A stretch of DNA of 64,000 nt from Candidatus Caldarchaeum subterraneum (GTDB lineage: Archaea > Thermoproteota > Nitrososphaeria_A > Caldarchaeales > Caldarchaeaceae), in the NCBI GenBank assembly GCA_000270325.1, contig BA000048.1, forward strand, positions 1,539,481-1,603,480. Reading direction: 5' to 3'. A model generated the notes under the pieces. The model saw only the letters and a program-made list of their open reading frames with translations. It did no database searches and had not been told where the DNA came from. Of the stretch, positions 6,828 through 15,557 are shown in pieces (position 1 is the first letter of the stretch; every line of letters starts with the position of its first letter). The translations under genes and the position numbers were made by a program.

Positions 6828-8151
6828 AAACGAGAGCGTGATGCAGAATCGATTTGATGAAATGTTCGCGGTAAATGTTTTCGTTGGGTGCGTGGAGCTT
6901 GGAGCCAGGATGAGCGAGGGCTGAAAGCATCGCCGTCGGTATCCCCGCCTTGACAAAATGGTATAGAGGCCCCGTGCCAGCCATGTTTGGCAAAACACTC
7001 GGCCTCTTTCCATAAACCTGTACCGCGGCGTCGACAGCTGCTTTCACAAGCGGGTTCTCATGGCTTATTCTCGCGGGATAAGAGACTGTGTAGACCTTCA
7101 CATCAACATCTTTCGGGAGAATTTTCTTAATTGTTTTGAGAAGTTTCAACGGGTCTTGGTTGGGGACGAGTCGAAAATCGATTTTAACCGTCGCTGTCGA
7201 GGGGACGATTGTCTTTGACCCAGGCCCCGTGTAGCCTGAGTAAAGGCCTGCGATGTTACACGTAGGCTCGTAGACAAGCTTCTCGGCGACCTGGCCACCC
7301 TCCACAGCGAGCCTTTCCACGCCAAGGCTGTCGGCATATTCTCGGGCGCTTTTCCTCAGGCTCTTCATCAATCTTTTCTCAGCAGCAGTAGGCTTGGCCA
7401 CGGTCTCATAGAATCCGGGAACCTTCACACGGCCTCTCTCATCCTTGATCATCCTAATTATTTTCAGCATTTTTTCGGCGGCGTTCTCGATGATGGGGGC
7501 ATACATGGAATGTGCATCTGCCTTCGCTGTCCTAAGTGTGAGCTCTATGTAGAGCATGCCTTTTACTCCGAGGTATAGGTTGGGCCCGCTCCTGTCTATG
7601 TCCCCGCCTTCCCACATACAGCCAGGCACACCTTTGAAAAGGCCCTTGTTTCTTGACACGATGTCTGGAATGCCGGGGCTGCCGACCTCCTCCTCCCCCT
7701 CTATCAACCATTTCACGGTCACCGGCAATTCACCCAAAACCTTCTCAACACAGTCTACCGCCGCGAGCCTCGCGATAATCTCCCCCTTATTGTCCGAAAC
7801 TCCTCTCCCAAACAACAGCCCATCCCTTTCAACCAGCTGAAACGGGTCAGTCTTCCACTCCTCCAGCGGCTCGGGAGGCTGGACATCATAGTGGTTGTAA
7901 AGCAGGATGGAGCCTTGCTCACCTTTCTTCTCGGCGTAGACCGCTGGCTTACCCGTAGGAGATTCGAGAAAACTGACGGAGAACCCATAGGACTCTAGAA
8001 GATTTTTGAGAAAATTCGCGCATTCGGAGATGCTCTGGTTTTTAGCCGAAACACTCGGAATCCCTATCAACTCTTTAAGCGCGCCGAAGATTCTGCTCCA
8101 GTTACCTTGCACATGCTCCTCAAATCTGTGGAGAAGTCCTTGTTCCTTCAT
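6802..8151 (-). CDS. M20-family metallopeptidase (dipeptidase/deacylase)
   Basis: A 449-residue di-zinc hydrolase. Metal and catalytic elements are YNHYDVQPP (His87, Asp89), FGRGVSDNKG with the bridging Asp120, EGEEEVGSPG with the catalytic Glu pair at 153-154, and a late HAPNE histidine. The middle segment (about 190-330) is the usual dimerisation lid. Close relatives cleave dipeptides or N-acyl amino acids; the true substrate cannot be read from sequence. Its last 26 bp overlap the end of the convergent reductase gene. Confidence 0.88.
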   Translation of the reverse strand: MKEQGLLHRFEEHVQGNWSRIFGALKELIGIPSVSAKNQSISECANFLKNLLESYGFSVSFLESPTGKPAVYAEKKGEQGSILLYNHYDVQPPEPLEEWKTDPFQLVERDGLLFGRGVSDNKGEIIARLAAVDCVEKVLGELPVTVKWLIEGEEEVGSPGIPDIVSRNKGLFKGVPGCMWEGGDIDRSGPNLYLGVKGMLYIELTLRTAKADAHSMYAPIIENAAEKMLKIIRMIKDERGRVKVPGFYETVAKPTAAEKRLMKSLRKSAREYADSLGVERLAVEGGQVAEKLVYEPTCNIAGLYSGYTGPGSKTIVPSTATVKIDFRLVPNQDPLKLLKTIKKILPKDVDVKVYTVSYPARISHENPLVKAAVDAAVQVYGKRPSVLPNMAGTGPLYHFVKAGIPTAMLSALAHPGSKLHAPNENIYREHFIKSILHHALVFTKVGGRA

Positions 8152-8198
8152 CGGTTAGAAACCTGAAAATTATTATTTATGAATTTACTGTTCTTGAT

Positions 8199-8789
8199 GT
8201 GGCTGGTGAATCTATACCGGAGCCGGTGAAAGTAAGGCTACATCGTGGAAACACCGCTGTCATTGTGGTTGATATGCAGAATGACTTTTGCAAGCCTTCT
8301 GGCAAGCTGTTCGTGCCAGCCTCTGTCGAAACAATTCCGAAAATTGGGCAGGTTCTGGAGAAGGCCCGGCAATCAGATGTCATGATTGTTTACACTCAGG
8401 ATTGGCACATGAAGGATGACCCTGAGTTCGCTATATGGGGGGAGCATGCGCTGGAGGGCAGCTGGGGGGCGGAGATAGTTGATGAACTGAGGCCCCGGGC
8501 TGGCGATGTCGTGGTCAAGAAGCTGCGATACGACGCCTTTTACGGCACAAGCCTCGACCACATCCTCAGACTACGTCAAATAGAGAACATAGTTGTAACG
8601 GGCACGGTAGCCAACATCTGCGTCCTCCACACGGCTGGAAGCGCCGCCCTCAGATGGTACAAAGTCTACCTACCCATAGACTGTGTCTCGGCTTTGAATG
8701 ATTTCGATTACCGAGCCACCCTTCGTCAGGTAAGCTTCCTCTATAGGGGTATTTTAACAAGGTCTGAGCTACTAGAGTTTGAGAAATGA
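8199..8789 (+). CDS. Nicotinamidase-like isochorismatase-family hydrolase
   Basis: The protein belongs to the cysteine hydrolase family that includes nicotinamidase. The catalytic triad is visible: Asp25 in VVDMQNDF, Lys107/108 in [13 protein letters not shown], and Cys141 in [10 protein letters not shown]. Metal ligands are suggested by TQDWH and WGEH. The nicotinate phosphoribosyltransferase gene starts inside its stop codon (ATGA overlap), which supports deamidation of nicotinamide as the real reaction. The start is GTG at 8199, about 25 bp after an A/T-rich TATA-like stretch at 8168-8180, consistent with a leaderless mRNA. Confidence 0.87.
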   Translation: MAGESIPEPVKVRLHRGNTAVIVVDMQNDFCKPSGKLFVPASVETIPKIGQVLEKARQSDVMIVYTQDWHMKDDPEFAIWGEHALEGSWGAEIVDELRPRAGDVVVKKLRYDAFYGTSLDHILRLRQIENIVVTGTVANICVLHTAGSAALRWYKVYLPIDCVSALNDFDYRATLRQVSFLYRGILTRSELLEFEK

Positions 8790-9997
8790 GGCGTATGCCG
8801 AGGCTTTACATAGCGGACGAAAGAGCAATCAAGTCCGGTGAAGCAACCGACATCTATTTTCTCCGTGCAAAAACAATTCTTGAGAAAACTGGGGCTTCGT
8901 CGACGAGGGTCGTAGCTGAGATTCATAGCTATGGTTTACCTGAGGGCTATGAATGGGCTGTGTTCACAGGTCTTGAGGAAGTTGTGTATCTTCTAGAGGG
9001 GGTGCCGGTTGACCTTTACGCGATGCCTGAGGGAACAGTGTTCCGGGCGATGGAGCCTGTTGCAAGAATTGAGGGGGCATATGGAGACTTCGGCGTCTAC
9101 GAGCCGGCGATTCTTGGCATGCTTAGACACTCAACAAGTGTTTCGACAAAGGCTGCACGAGTGAAACTCGCAGCAAACGGGAAACCCGTTCTCTTTTTCG
9201 GAATAAGATGTGTCCACCCAGCTATTTCGCCTATGGTTGACAGAGCGGCTTATGTCGGAGGATGCGACGCTGTCTCAGGTGTGGCGGGCGCCGTAATGCT
9301 CGAGCTTGAGCCGACGGGCACGATGCCGCATGCGTTGATGCTGGTTCTCGGGGATGAGAAGAAAGCTTGGAAACTTTTCCACGAAGTAATGCCTGAAAAT
9401 GTTCCCCGAATAGCTTTGGTTGACACGTTTTTTGATGAGCGGGTGGAGGCTCTTGAGGCGGCGGAGACGTTGGGAAAGAATCTCTACGGGGTGAGGCTGG
9501 ACACTCCGAGTTCTAGGAGAGGCAACATGAGAAAGATTGTTCAAGAGGTTCGTTGGACACTTGACATACATGGGCACCGTCACGTCAAAATATTCGTGAG
9601 CGGAGGGCTCGACGAAAAAAATGTCATGGAGCTCGTTGACCTAGTGGATGGTTTCGGCGTAGGCACATCTATTGCCTTTCCACCGTCCATAGACCTAGCT
9701 CTCGACATCGTCGAAAAAGATGGCGAGCCCTTATCCAAGAGAGGCAAGCTGCCTGGAAGGAAGCAGGTTTACAGATGTGAGAAACTGCATGACACTGTGG
9801 TGCCATGGGATAAAGTGGTTGAGAAATGCGTGGTTTGTGGCGGGCCGGTGGAGCCCCTGGTGAAGCAAATATTGTCGAAAGGGAAGCTGGTGTCAGACCT
9901 GCCAGACGCGAAAAAGGTTAGAGAGCATGTTCTTGGCCAGGTTGAAAAACTGGCTTCCGCCGACATCTCCAAGTGGGGCCCTGTTTTTAGCGGATGA
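8786..9997 (+). CDS. pncB: Nicotinate phosphoribosyltransferase
   Basis: The enzyme makes nicotinate mononucleotide from nicotinate and PRPP, the entry step of NAD salvage. Diagnostic parts are ATDIYFLRA near the N-terminus, [39 protein letters not shown] and [11 protein letters not shown] followed by [10 protein letters not shown]. The C-terminus has a probable zinc site with Cys331, Cys348 and Cys351, as in other archaeal members. It overlaps the nicotinamidase-like gene by 4 bp. The third or fourth Met may be the real start because residues 1-3 are not conserved-looking. Confidence 0.92.
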   Translation: MRRMPRLYIADERAIKSGEATDIYFLRAKTILEKTGASSTRVVAEIHSYGLPEGYEWAVFTGLEEVVYLLEGVPVDLYAMPEGTVFRAMEPVARIEGAYGDFGVYEPAILGMLRHSTSVSTKAARVKLAANGKPVLFFGIRCVHPAISPMVDRAAYVGGCDAVSGVAGAVMLELEPTGTMPHALMLVLGDEKKAWKLFHEVMPENVPRIALVDTFFDERVEALEAAETLGKNLYGVRLDTPSSRRGNMRKIVQEVRWTLDIHGHRHVKIFVSGGLDEKNVMELVDLVDGFGVGTSIAFPPSIDLALDIVEKDGEPLSKRGKLPGRKQVYRCEKLHDTVVPWDKVVEKCVVCGGPVEPLVKQILSKGKLVSDLPDAKKVREHVLGQVEKLASADISKWGPVFSG

Positions 9998-11384
9998 TGC
10001 CGCCTTTAGCTATCTTGAGCAGGTCGAGAATTTCGTCTACTTCGGCGGGGCTGAGGCCAGCTTCCTCGATAAGGGCCTGTTTGATGGTCTTGTTCTCGGC
10101 CAGCATTTTCTTCGCAACCCTGGCCGCCTTATCGTAACCAATCCTCGGCGCAACCACGGTTACCAGAGCAGGGCTCTTCTCGGCAAGCTGCCTCGCCCTT
10201 TCGGTGTTGACGGTGATTCCGCGGATGCATTTGACGGCGAGGTTTGTGCAGGCGTTGGACATTATCTCTATTGATTCAAGAAGGTCGTAGGCTATCAGTG
10301 GGAAACCCATGTTTAGCTCCAGCTCGCCAATTCTACAACTTTCCATAATGGCGCGGTCGTAGCCGATAACTTGAGCGGCAACAAGCATCGTTGACTCAAG
10401 TATGACGGGGTTGACTTTTCCAGGCATGATGGATGAGCCGGGTTGGACTGCGGGTAGCTCGATTTCGTTGATTCCAGTGTTGGGGCCTGAGGACAGTATG
10501 CGGAGGTCGTTGCAAATCTTGAGAAGGGAGACGGCAAGGCTTCTCAGTGCCGCTGATGCCTCGAGACAGCAGTCTCTCGTTCCCATCGCCTCAAACCTGT
10601 TATCAGCTATCCTGAAACGCAGTCCAGTTATCTCGTTTAGCTTCTCCACCACGAGTCGGGCGAATTCGGGATGTGCGTTCAAACCCGTGCCTGTAGCAGT
10701 CCCGCCGATGGGCAGCTCATAGAGACTCTCCAAAGCGTTCAAAACCCTTCTACGACCCTTTCTTACCATGGTGGCGTATCCCGAGAATTCTTGCCCGAAC
10801 GTAACGGGAACAGCGTCTTGGAAATGTGTGCGGCCTGATTTGACAAAGTCTTTAAACTCTTCAGCCTTTTTCATCAGTTCTGTTTCCAGTAGCTCGAGAG
10901 CTGGAAGAAGCTTCTTGACTATTTGATACGCTGCGGCCACGTTCATCACGGTTGGAATGACATCGTTGGTCGACTGCCCCATATTTACATGGTCGTTGGG
11001 ATGGATGGTTTTCTTGTCACCTCTACTGAGTCCAAGTATCTCCAACGCTCTGTTGGCTATGACTTCGTTTGCGTTCATGTTTGTCGAGGTTCCTGACCCT
11101 GTTTGGAAGACATCGACAACAAAGTGTTTATCATGTTTACCCTCCGCCACCTCCAAAGCGGCTTTTGAGATGGCTTCTCCAATTCTTTTGTCGAGGAGAC
11201 CGAGAGCCATGTTGGCTTCAGCGGCCGCGTGTTTCAGCAGCCCCAGTGCCCAGATAAACGCTCTCTGAAATCTGAGACCTGAAATGGGGAAATTATCCAC
11301 GGCTCGGGCCGTCTGGGCACCGTAGAGTGCGTCGGCGGGGACTCGCATCTCGCCCAAGGTATCCGACTCGATTCTGAAAGACAT
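9987..11384 (-). CDS. fumC: Class II fumarate hydratase
   Basis: This is an iron-free homotetrameric fumarase that interconverts fumarate and malate in the TCA cycle. It has the superfamily signature [11 protein letters not shown] at residues 316-326, SGRTHFQDA near 183-191, [14 protein letters not shown] near 95-108 and [11 protein letters not shown] near 128-138. Length of 465 is standard. The N-terminal [20 protein letters not shown] favours fumarase over aspartase or argininosuccinate lyase. Its final 11 bp overlap the convergent phosphoribosyltransferase gene. Confidence 0.94.
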   Translation of the reverse strand: MSFRIESDTLGEMRVPADALYGAQTARAVDNFPISGLRFQRAFIWALGLLKHAAAEANMALGLLDKRIGEAISKAALEVAEGKHDKHFVVDVFQTGSGTSTNMNANEVIANRALEILGLSRGDKKTIHPNDHVNMGQSTNDVIPTVMNVAAAYQIVKKLLPALELLETELMKKAEEFKDFVKSGRTHFQDAVPVTFGQEFSGYATMVRKGRRRVLNALESLYELPIGGTATGTGLNAHPEFARLVVEKLNEITGLRFRIADNRFEAMGTRDCCLEASAALRSLAVSLLKICNDLRILSSGPNTGINEIELPAVQPGSSIMPGKVNPVILESTMLVAAQVIGYDRAIMESCRIGELELNMGFPLIAYDLLESIEIMSNACTNLAVKCIRGITVNTERARQLAEKSPALVTVVAPRIGYDKAARVAKKMLAENKTIKQALIEEAGLSPAEVDEILDLLKIAKGGIIR

Positions 11385-11414
11385 CGTATATACAATTCCT
11401 CGGCGCGATTTATA

Positions 11415-12446
11415 CTAAATCAGCCCCGTCTCGTGAATAATTTTCTCAATATCGGCTTTGCCCAATTGCTTTTTGTGTAAAATTGTGTATCTTTCTCTTC
11501 TGAGGTTGGGGGCGAGTTTAACCGCTTCTGTGAACAGCTCCTCGTCGACGTTAATGTCTTTTAGGGTGTTTGGTGCGCCTATGGTTTTGAGGCTTTCCTT
11601 CACTTTTTCCCACCTCGCGCCATGTAGCCTTAGTGTAAATATGGTTGCGATGCCGCATCTCTCGCCGTGGAGAGCGGGCTTGTCCATTAGCGTCTCAAGA
11701 GCATGTGCTATGAGGTGTTCTCCTCCGCTGCATGGTCTGCTACTTCCGGCCACACCCATAGCGACACCCGCGCTAATCAGAGCTTCTACAACAGTCCGCA
11801 CACCCTCAATAGAGTTATTCCTAATCTCTTTCGCTGACCTGACTATGACGGAGCCGCTGAGATAAGCCAAGTGCGCGGCGTATCTTCCATAGTATTCTCC
11901 TGTTTCCCGGTGGGCGAGCCACCAGTCTCTCACCGCACTGTGTTTAGCAACCAAGTCACCGCAGCCACTCATGAGATAGCGTCTCGGCGACCTCGATATC
12001 ACATCAATATCCGCGTATATTTCAAGGGGCATGACTGATTTGCGACTGTATGCTTTCCCGTTCTGTCGGTAGGATGTCATGGGGCTTGCAATCCCGTCAT
12101 GTGACGCGACGGTAGGTATGCTAATGAATGGTCTCCCGGTTTTCTCAGCCACCACTTTGGAGATGTCCATAACTCTGCCGCCGCCCACCCCAAGTATTAC
12201 ATCGAACCCACCCATCTTCGTCAACTTCTCCAAGTCACCGTAAACCTCTTCAACATCAATAGTTGAGAGTTTTATTCCCGACTCCATTAGCGCCTCGATT
12301 TTTGAGCCGAAGACTCGGTACGGTGTGTTGGAGGTTATCATGAGAGGTGCCTTGAAGCCGTGTAGCTTTAGATGCTCGATGATTGTTTGGGCGAGGTCGT
12401 GTCCTATTACGACAAAGTGAGGGAGCTCCATCTCGTGTTTATGCAT
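11415..12446 (-). CDS. egsA: sn-glycerol-1-phosphate dehydrogenase
   Basis: This enzyme reduces dihydroxyacetone phosphate to sn-glycerol-1-phosphate and so sets the stereochemistry of archaeal membrane lipids. It has the NAD(P)-binding GVGGGRVMD at residues 86-94, SIPTVASHDGIASP near 109-122, and the metal-site region AHALE...LHGERCGIAT in the C-terminal half. Length of 343 fits. The ATG at 12446 lies about 25 bp from a TTATAA element shared with the divergent regulator gene, so the mRNA is probably leaderless. Confidence 0.94.
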   Translation of the reverse strand: MHKHEMELPHFVVIGHDLAQTIIEHLKLHGFKAPLMITSNTPYRVFGSKIEALMESGIKLSTIDVEEVYGDLEKLTKMGGFDVILGVGGGRVMDISKVVAEKTGRPFISIPTVASHDGIASPMTSYRQNGKAYSRKSVMPLEIYADIDVISRSPRRYLMSGCGDLVAKHSAVRDWWLAHRETGEYYGRYAAHLAYLSGSVIVRSAKEIRNNSIEGVRTVVEALISAGVAMGVAGSSRPCSGGEHLIAHALETLMDKPALHGERCGIATIFTLRLHGARWEKVKESLKTIGAPNTLKDINVDEELFTEAVKLAPNLRRERYTILHKKQLGKADIEKIIHETGLI

Positions 12447-12467
12447 CTGGAATTAGCTGAGGCGGGT

Positions 12468-12476
12468 TGCTTATAA
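12468..12476. promoter_or_regulatory. Shared TATA element between egsA and the ThiN-domain regulator
   Basis: The palindromic core TTATAA at 12471-12476 is about 25 bp from both the minus-strand egsA ATG (12446) and the plus-strand ATG (12499). One element could therefore direct both divergent leaderless transcripts. Confidence 0.55.
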
Positions 12477-12498
12477 ACCTCGGAAAAACATCTCATAC

Positions 12499-13430
12499 AT
12501 GTTTCCACCCTGCGAAATGATGACGCGGAAATTTCTTCCAGCCGTCCGCGGACTCGTAGCCCATCGTCTAAAAAGTGAAGGATTCGGTCAGACGATGGTC
12601 GCGAAGGTCCTCGGCATAACACAGTCGGCGGTTAGCCAAATTTTAGCCAAGGACGAGAAAATCTTTTACCATTCCCTTGAGCAGATGGGCTTAAGCAGGA
12701 AAGAGGCGTCACTACTTGTCGAAACGCTCTGCAACGAAGTAGTCAAAAACGCCGCGGCGGCCACCGCTATTCTATACTCCTTTTGGAGGGGGTTGCTTTC
12801 GGAGGGTAGATTCTGCGAATACCATAGGAAAATGTATCCACAGCTCGCTGCATGCGACATCTGCATCGGCACCACCCAACTCGGAGGCCTCGATGAGGAA
12901 AGAACACGCGTGCTCAAGAAACTTGAGGATAGCTTGAAGAAGCTGGAGACAAGCCCGGGCTTCAAACGTCTTATTCCACAGGTTGGTGCCAACCTTGTCT
13001 ACTGCATCGCCGACGCATCCACCGAATACGATGTGGCCGGTGTAGCTGGCAGAATAGTCTTAGCTGATGACGAGGTGAAGGCGGTAGGCAGGCCCATGTT
13101 CGGCGGAAGCCGACACCTAGCCAACATATTGTTGACTGCGCGAAACTTCAACAAACGTATACGCGCCGCCATCAACTTAAAACATTTTCCCGAAATGGGG
13201 AAGGTTCTAGAGAAGGTAGGTGTGAAGTTTGCTGTCGTAGGTGCTAGGGCGGAGCCGATTTCTGACGATGTTGTGCTTGAAGACGTTGCGAGAGCATTCA
13301 AGGAAAAGGGGGAAAGTTGGAGGCCCTGATTCATGGAGGAGGCATAGGCTACGAGCCGATAACCTATCTATTCGCCGAAACCCTCGACGACCTGGTCGAG
13401 AGAGTTCTTCTCATTGGTTCAAGGGTTTAG
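12499..13430 (+). CDS. thiR: HTH-ThiN domain regulator (ThiR-like), reading frame disrupted at a G5 run
   Basis: An N-terminal helix-turn-helix (about residues 12-50, with VAKVLGITQSAVSQIL) is followed by a Cys cluster (FCEYH near 105-109, CDIC at 119-122) and a ThiN domain from about residue 150. Archaeal HTH-ThiN proteins are known repressors of thiamine genes that sense thiamine phosphate. The first frame stops at 13327-13329. The ThiN C-terminus (EALIHGGGIGYEP...) continues in another frame from about 13313 to TAG at 13428-13430. The break lies at five G's (13308-13312); six would restore the frame. The restored end abuts the convergent gene. ATG codons at 12517 or 12520 are alternative starts. 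Confidence 0.8.
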
Positions 13431-13798
13431 TCGCAGACGTGGCAAGAATCAACATCGATATCTGGCTCTACTCTTTTATGGTATTCGCACAGGATTCGCA
13501 TTACTCTGATGTTTTTCAGGGCATCGTTTATACGGCGAGCAATTTCCTGCCGTGGCTCATTTTTTACGACAGCTTCCACAACTTCATCGGCCCATTTCAC
13601 TAGTTCATCATGTTTTTCAAGATCGGAGGAAATACCACGGACACCGCGGAGATAGTTGCTCACAGCGGCCTGTGTCACGCCGAGGACTTGAGCAACCTTT
13701 TCCTGAGTGTAGCCTCTCTCGTATACGAGTCTCTTAGCCACCATAGCCCTCAATAGAGGAATCATTATTTTCGACTCTATCTCCGCTGGCAGCATCAT
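13427..13798 (-). CDS. Short HTH regulator, paralogue of the ThiN-domain regulator
   Basis: The 123-residue protein has a helix-turn-helix at about residues 30-52 (GYTQEKVAQVLGVTQAAVSNYL) and ends in a Cys-rich motif (LCEYH at 103-107, CHVC at 119-122). The same order HTH, CEYH, CxxC is found in the neighbouring ThiN-domain protein, so the two share an ancestor. This one lacks the ligand domain. The cysteines may bind a metal. A TATATATA-type element at about 13822-13832 lies 25-30 bp before the start. It converges on the ThiN-domain gene with a few bases of overlap. Confidence 0.8.
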   Translation of the reverse strand: MMLPAEIESKIMIPLLRAMVAKRLVYERGYTQEKVAQVLGVTQAAVSNYLRGVRGISSDLEKHDELVKWADEVVEAVVKNEPRQEIARRINDALKNIRVMRILCEYHKRVEPDIDVDSCHVCD

Positions 13799-13837
13799 CT
13801 CCTACATTTCACTTTCTCTTATCTATATATAAGCGCT

Positions 13838-13852
13838 AAGGTCCTAAACCTT
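13838..13852. repeat. Inverted repeat AAGGT-CCTAA-ACCTT
   Basis: Perfect 5-bp arms separated by 5 bp lie across the 3' end of the deacylase gene and just upstream of the TATA/BRE region of the short HTH gene. It could be an operator or a weak terminator hairpin. Confidence 0.35.
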
Positions 13853-14647
13853 CACCACATCTATGCCGAAACTTGATAAAGCCCTTATTAGGGCCGTTCG
13901 ATGTTCTGAGCGGAGCCCATCCCAGTCAATCAACGCGGTCCTCGGCTGTTCAACGGTTCTTTGAAAAGCCTGTCTAATCACCTCTTCATCCAATGGAAAA
14001 TGATGTTTGGATGCTACGTGGCCGACCATGTAGCTTCCAGCGAAAACTGGTTTGAGAATATCGCGTGGATAATGTCCTCCTCCGAACCCGACGGCAGGCT
14101 CGGGGAGGTTTGTTTCCACTCCGAAACAGAGTTGGTAGACCGTTTCTGCAGCGGCTTCAGCCATTTTGCTGTCTCTCCAAGCGCTGATGTCTGAGCCTAC
14201 TTCTACGAAGATAAGCGGTTTCTCCGAGTGGGGGCCATGGTGTGTGGCCTCCATGCCAACCTCCACGTCTCGTACCCCACTGTTTTCAACGGCTTGGCGT
14301 AACCCCATCAGTGCACGGTAAACAGCGGCGGCAGATGTTTCAGAGAGCTGCCTGGGCTTGCCGCCATAAGGAGCTGTGGCCCCCCAGTTGCCAGTCGAAT
14401 GCACCAAAAGGCATCTTCTCCCCGTCTCCGACACATGTTTCGAGGGAACGATAACAAGATCAGCTTCAATCGATGCCACCTCATCGTCGGCGTAGAGCAT
14501 CGACTTGTCAAGACAAATTATCGGTACACCGTTTTTATGGAAGATTTTGCCGCCACTTTCGGCGAAACCATAATTCTCCACGAGAATTCTAAGTATCTCT
14601 ACAGCGGCTGTGTCCTCGAGCGAAAGCATCACAACCTTTTTCAACAC
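13844..14647 (-). CDS. dtdA: D-aminoacyl-tRNA deacylase, archaeal/plant type (Dtd2/GEK1)
   Basis: The zinc-dependent enzyme removes D-amino acids from mischarged tRNAs. Typical features are LVHSTGNWGA near residue 83, VGMEATHHGPHSEKP near 128-142, FVEVGSD, and AVGFGGGHYPRD near 187-198. Length of 267 is normal for this archaeal form, which is unrelated to bacterial Dtd1. Only 17 bp separate it from the divergent methyltransferase gene, so both promoters must overlap. Confidence 0.93.
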   Translation of the reverse strand: MLKKVVMLSLEDTAAVEILRILVENYGFAESGGKIFHKNGVPIICLDKSMLYADDEVASIEADLVIVPSKHVSETGRRCLLVHSTGNWGATAPYGGKPRQLSETSAAAVYRALMGLRQAVENSGVRDVEVGMEATHHGPHSEKPLIFVEVGSDISAWRDSKMAEAAAETVYQLCFGVETNLPEPAVGFGGGHYPRDILKPVFAGSYMVGHVASKHHFPLDEEVIRQAFQRTVEQPRTALIDWDGLRSEHRTALIRALSSFGIDVVKV

Positions 14648-14664
14648 ATTTTAATTGATGAAGG

Positions 14665-15531
14665 GTGATAAAAACATGGATGCGGGATTTTTCCGAGCCT
14701 GTCGCGGTTCCTTTACTGTCGGGATATGAGGCAAAGTATCTGCTAAGTCTGGTGAGATGTGGGGAGGTGGATGTCTCTCTTGATTTGGGGGTTTCTACTT
14801 CGAAAGGCTTTGTGTGTAATGAAGGTGTTTCGATAGATGATGTGAGGGTTAGTCGGTGGATGCTTGAGAAGGCGGCTGCACGGCCTGAGGATGTTTATGT
14901 CGTTGAGGAGAGGTTCCCTAAGCTTGCATGGTTTGAGGAAAAGATGTATAGATTGGTTGCACCGGGGTGGAGGCAGCCGACAACCGTTGAGATTAATGGT
15001 GTCAGAATGCATAGGACGGTCGTTGTAAATCCGATGGATGATGCTCGTCAAAAAGTGATGCTTTTGCGAGAACTCGGCGGAGCGGAGGCTCTTGACATCT
15101 GCACCGGACTGGGCTACACGGCCATCGCCCTGTTAGCGAATGGGGCACGCCGAGTGGTTACTGTTGAGAAAGACCCTAACATAGTGAAGATGGCCACCCT
15201 AAACCCGTGGTCCAGACAACTTTTCACGGAGAAAATAGAGAGGATAGTGGCTGATGCCGTGGATTTTCTCAGAAAATGTGGTGAGGAGTTTGACGTGGTT
15301 ATGCATGACCCGCCCAGTTTCAGAGTAGCTGGAGAGCTTTATTCAACCGAGTTCTATAGGCTTCTATACAGGGTTGTGAGACGTGGAGGGGTGGTTGTTC
15401 ACTATGTTGGTCAACCGGGTGTGAAGAGGGGATTTGCTCTATACCGAGGGGTGGTTGAGAGGATGCGTAAAGCAGGGTTTAAAGCCGTCCACATCCCTGA
15501 ATGCTTCTGTGTCCGAGCTGTGAAGGTTTAA
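14665..15531 (+). CDS. Archaeal SAM-dependent methyltransferase (COG2521-like)
   Basis: This is a Rossmann-fold methyltransferase of a family widespread in archaea. The SAM-binding loop is EALDICTGLGYTAIALL at about residues 131-147, followed by VTVEKDPN and a DVVMHDPPSF motif near 218-227. The DPP triad suggests methylation of a nucleic-acid base or a planar nitrogen. The N-terminal 120 residues form a separate small domain. The start is GTG at 14665 or ATG at 14680. The substrate is unknown to me. Its stop falls inside the 5' extension of the LysRS frame. Confidence 0.75.
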   Translation: MIKTWMRDFSEPVAVPLLSGYEAKYLLSLVRCGEVDVSLDLGVSTSKGFVCNEGVSIDDVRVSRWMLEKAAARPEDVYVVEERFPKLAWFEEKMYRLVAPGWRQPTTVEINGVRMHRTVVVNPMDDARQKVMLLRELGGAEALDICTGLGYTAIALLANGARRVVTVEKDPNIVKMATLNPWSRQLFTEKIERIVADAVDFLRKCGEEFDVVMHDPPSFRVAGELYSTEFYRLLYRVVRRGGVVVHYVGQPGVKRGFALYRGVVERMRKAGFKAVHIPECFCVRAVKV

Positions 15532-15557
15532 CAAATGGCTTGGAGCATTTTGCTGCG

